Shown here piece by piece: positions 32,171 through 33,097 of a stretch of 33,097 bases of DNA (position 1 is the first letter of the stretch; each line of letters begins with the position of its first letter). Source of the stretch: Clostridiales bacterium (GTDB lineage Bacteria > Bacillota > Clostridia > Christensenellales > Pumilibacteraceae); the NCBI GenBank assembly GCA_022508425.1, contig JAFLVF010000014.1:1-33097 (forward strand), given 5' to 3'. The notes beneath the pieces are model-generated. The model had not been told where the DNA came from and did no database searches. It worked only from the letters and a program-made list of their open reading frames with translations. The translations under genes and the position numbers were made by a program.

Positions 32171-33072
32171 GTTTTAAGAACGCACTCAAAAACCTCGTCG
32201 CGCATTTCAGCATAGTTTGGTCGTTGCTGTTGTATATCGTAATATTCGCCGCGGTCATAATAGGATTGAGCTTGCCATTTATCATGCCGATAGCGGACGC
32301 GTTCGCCGACGCCGGTGTGTTCGTAAGTATTTCGTCATCGTTTAGAGTGTTGTTTAACGGCGGCGGCTGGGACGGATTGTGGAACGGACTGTACGGCGCG
32401 TATTATTCGGTGAGGGACGTATTTGCGAGCAACAGCCGCGTTGCGTCGCTGATGATGGGTTTTGCGATTTCCATTCTCGTCGTGCTGTTTCGGTTTTTCC
32501 TCGGGCTGTACGAGATTCCGCTGACCACGGTTATCGACGGACACATGTCGGCCAATTGCAAATACGGCTTTGGCGGTAAGTTCTTCTCGACGTTGTCCGT
32601 ATCCGTCAGATATTCGTTTATAAAAATGCTGTATACCACGTTTTTCGATTCCGTAATCGTGCTTGTATTGTACGGAATAGGTAAGGGTATGGGCATGAGC
32701 TTCGGCCTGCCGTTTGTCGTGACGCTTGTTTTACTGCTGTTGGGCTCGCTCAGATTCTCGCTTGTCTCGAGCTTTGCGCCCATAGTAGCGAGCGGCGAGT
32801 GCGGGATAATGGTCGGCTTTGCGCGGTCGTGCAAAATATGCTTCAAGCATATCGGATCGATATATTCGACGTACTTTATATCGTTTTTGCTGTTGCTCGC
32901 CGTAGGAACGCTTATCATATTGCTCACATTCGGCGTGGGCGCAATATTCGTTCTGCCGTTTGGCGCGTGCTATGTCAGCTATCTCAACGTTACGCAATAC
33001 TATAATAAATCGGGCAAGCGCTACTATGTAGACAGTGCGGTGTTTACACCACCTTACGACAACACATTATAA
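32167..33072 (+). CDS. Multi-pass membrane protein of unknown function
   Basis: This 301-residue protein has a layout similar to its upstream neighbour. An N-terminal membrane helix (about 17-42) is followed by a polar loop rich in Gly, Trp and Tyr, then about five more hydrophobic segments. The motif after the second segment (IDGHMSANCK) parallels the AIDRHFRTGK of the neighbour. Translation is coupled by an ATGA overlap. The C-terminal tail is short and polar. The pair may be a membrane complex or arose by duplication; both are inferences. I recognise no family. The remaining 25 bases of the window hold nothing I can name. Confidence 0.85.
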   Translation: MSFKNALKNLVAHFSIVWSLLLYIVIFAAVIIGLSLPFIMPIADAFADAGVFVSISSSFRVLFNGGGWDGLWNGLYGAYYSVRDVFASNSRVASLMMGFAISILVVLFRFFLGLYEIPLTTVIDGHMSANCKYGFGGKFFSTLSVSVRYSFIKMLYTTFFDSVIVLVLYGIGKGMGMSFGLPFVVTLVLLLLGSLRFSLVSSFAPIVASGECGIMVGFARSCKICFKHIGSIYSTYFISFLLLLAVGTLIILLTFGVGAIFVLPFGACYVSYLNVTQYYNKSGKRYYVDSAVFTPPYDNTL

Positions 33073-33097
33073 ATATTGCAATACAGAAGCGCCCCAA

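Overview
The window is one contiguous stretch of a bacterial chromosome, densely coding and about half GC by eye. It looks like a Firmicute, most likely an uncultured Clostridia lineage; Christensenellales-like is a guess. The grounds are the mraZ-rsmH-ftsL-PBP-murE-mraY-murD-ftsW cluster in clostridial order, a PASTA-tailed class B PBP, a MurE with the meso-DAP-type DNPR motif, many AGGAGG-type ribosome sites, and sigma-A promoters that nearly all have a 17-bp spacer. I see no phage, transposon, CRISPR array or rRNA. No gap between genes exceeds 300 bases.

Layout. 1-1083 (minus): the 5' part of tRNA-Ala(GGC) with its own promoter, and a membrane protein of unknown function. 1201-6140 (plus): an RlmD/TrmA-type RNA methyltransferase, a flavodoxin, a small membrane protein, a malic enzyme and a diacylglycerol-kinase-family lipid kinase, mostly as single-gene units. 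6213-6878 (minus): a lipoprotein. 7050-12006: lon, engB and a two-component system.

12169-20296 is a fatty-acid synthesis operon: acyl carrier protein, a 795-residue double ketosynthase, fabG, fabZ, fabD, accD, accA, a flavodoxin-fold oxidoreductase and plsX, ending at a clear terminator. This is the most unusual part of the window. The double ketosynthase joins a catalytically complete FabF-like domain to a second ketosynthase-fold domain that has lost Cys and both His. That arrangement resembles a type II polyketide KS/chain-length-factor pair made as one chain. The operon carries no fabH, enoyl reductase gene of a known family, accB or accC. The rest appears to make malonyl-CoA (part of ACC), load it (FabD), elongate and reduce it, and hand acyl chains to phospholipid synthesis through PlsX.

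20433-21748: a Cys-rich protein of unknown function and a metallophosphoesterase predicted to be translated from a leaderless mRNA. 21881-31249: the division and cell-wall (dcw) cluster. It starts with a consensus promoter overlapped by three 10-bp-phased repeats, probably the MraZ operator, and is interrupted by a strong terminator between ftsL and the PBP gene. It ends after ftsW without murG. 31232-33072: two translationally coupled membrane proteins of unknown function with their own promoter.

The regulatory layout is often compact. One promoter sits inside the left arm of a terminator hairpin (malic enzyme). Two genes have their start codon at the predicted transcription start (1238 and 21059). 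The promoter calls are pattern matches by eye and have no experimental support here.
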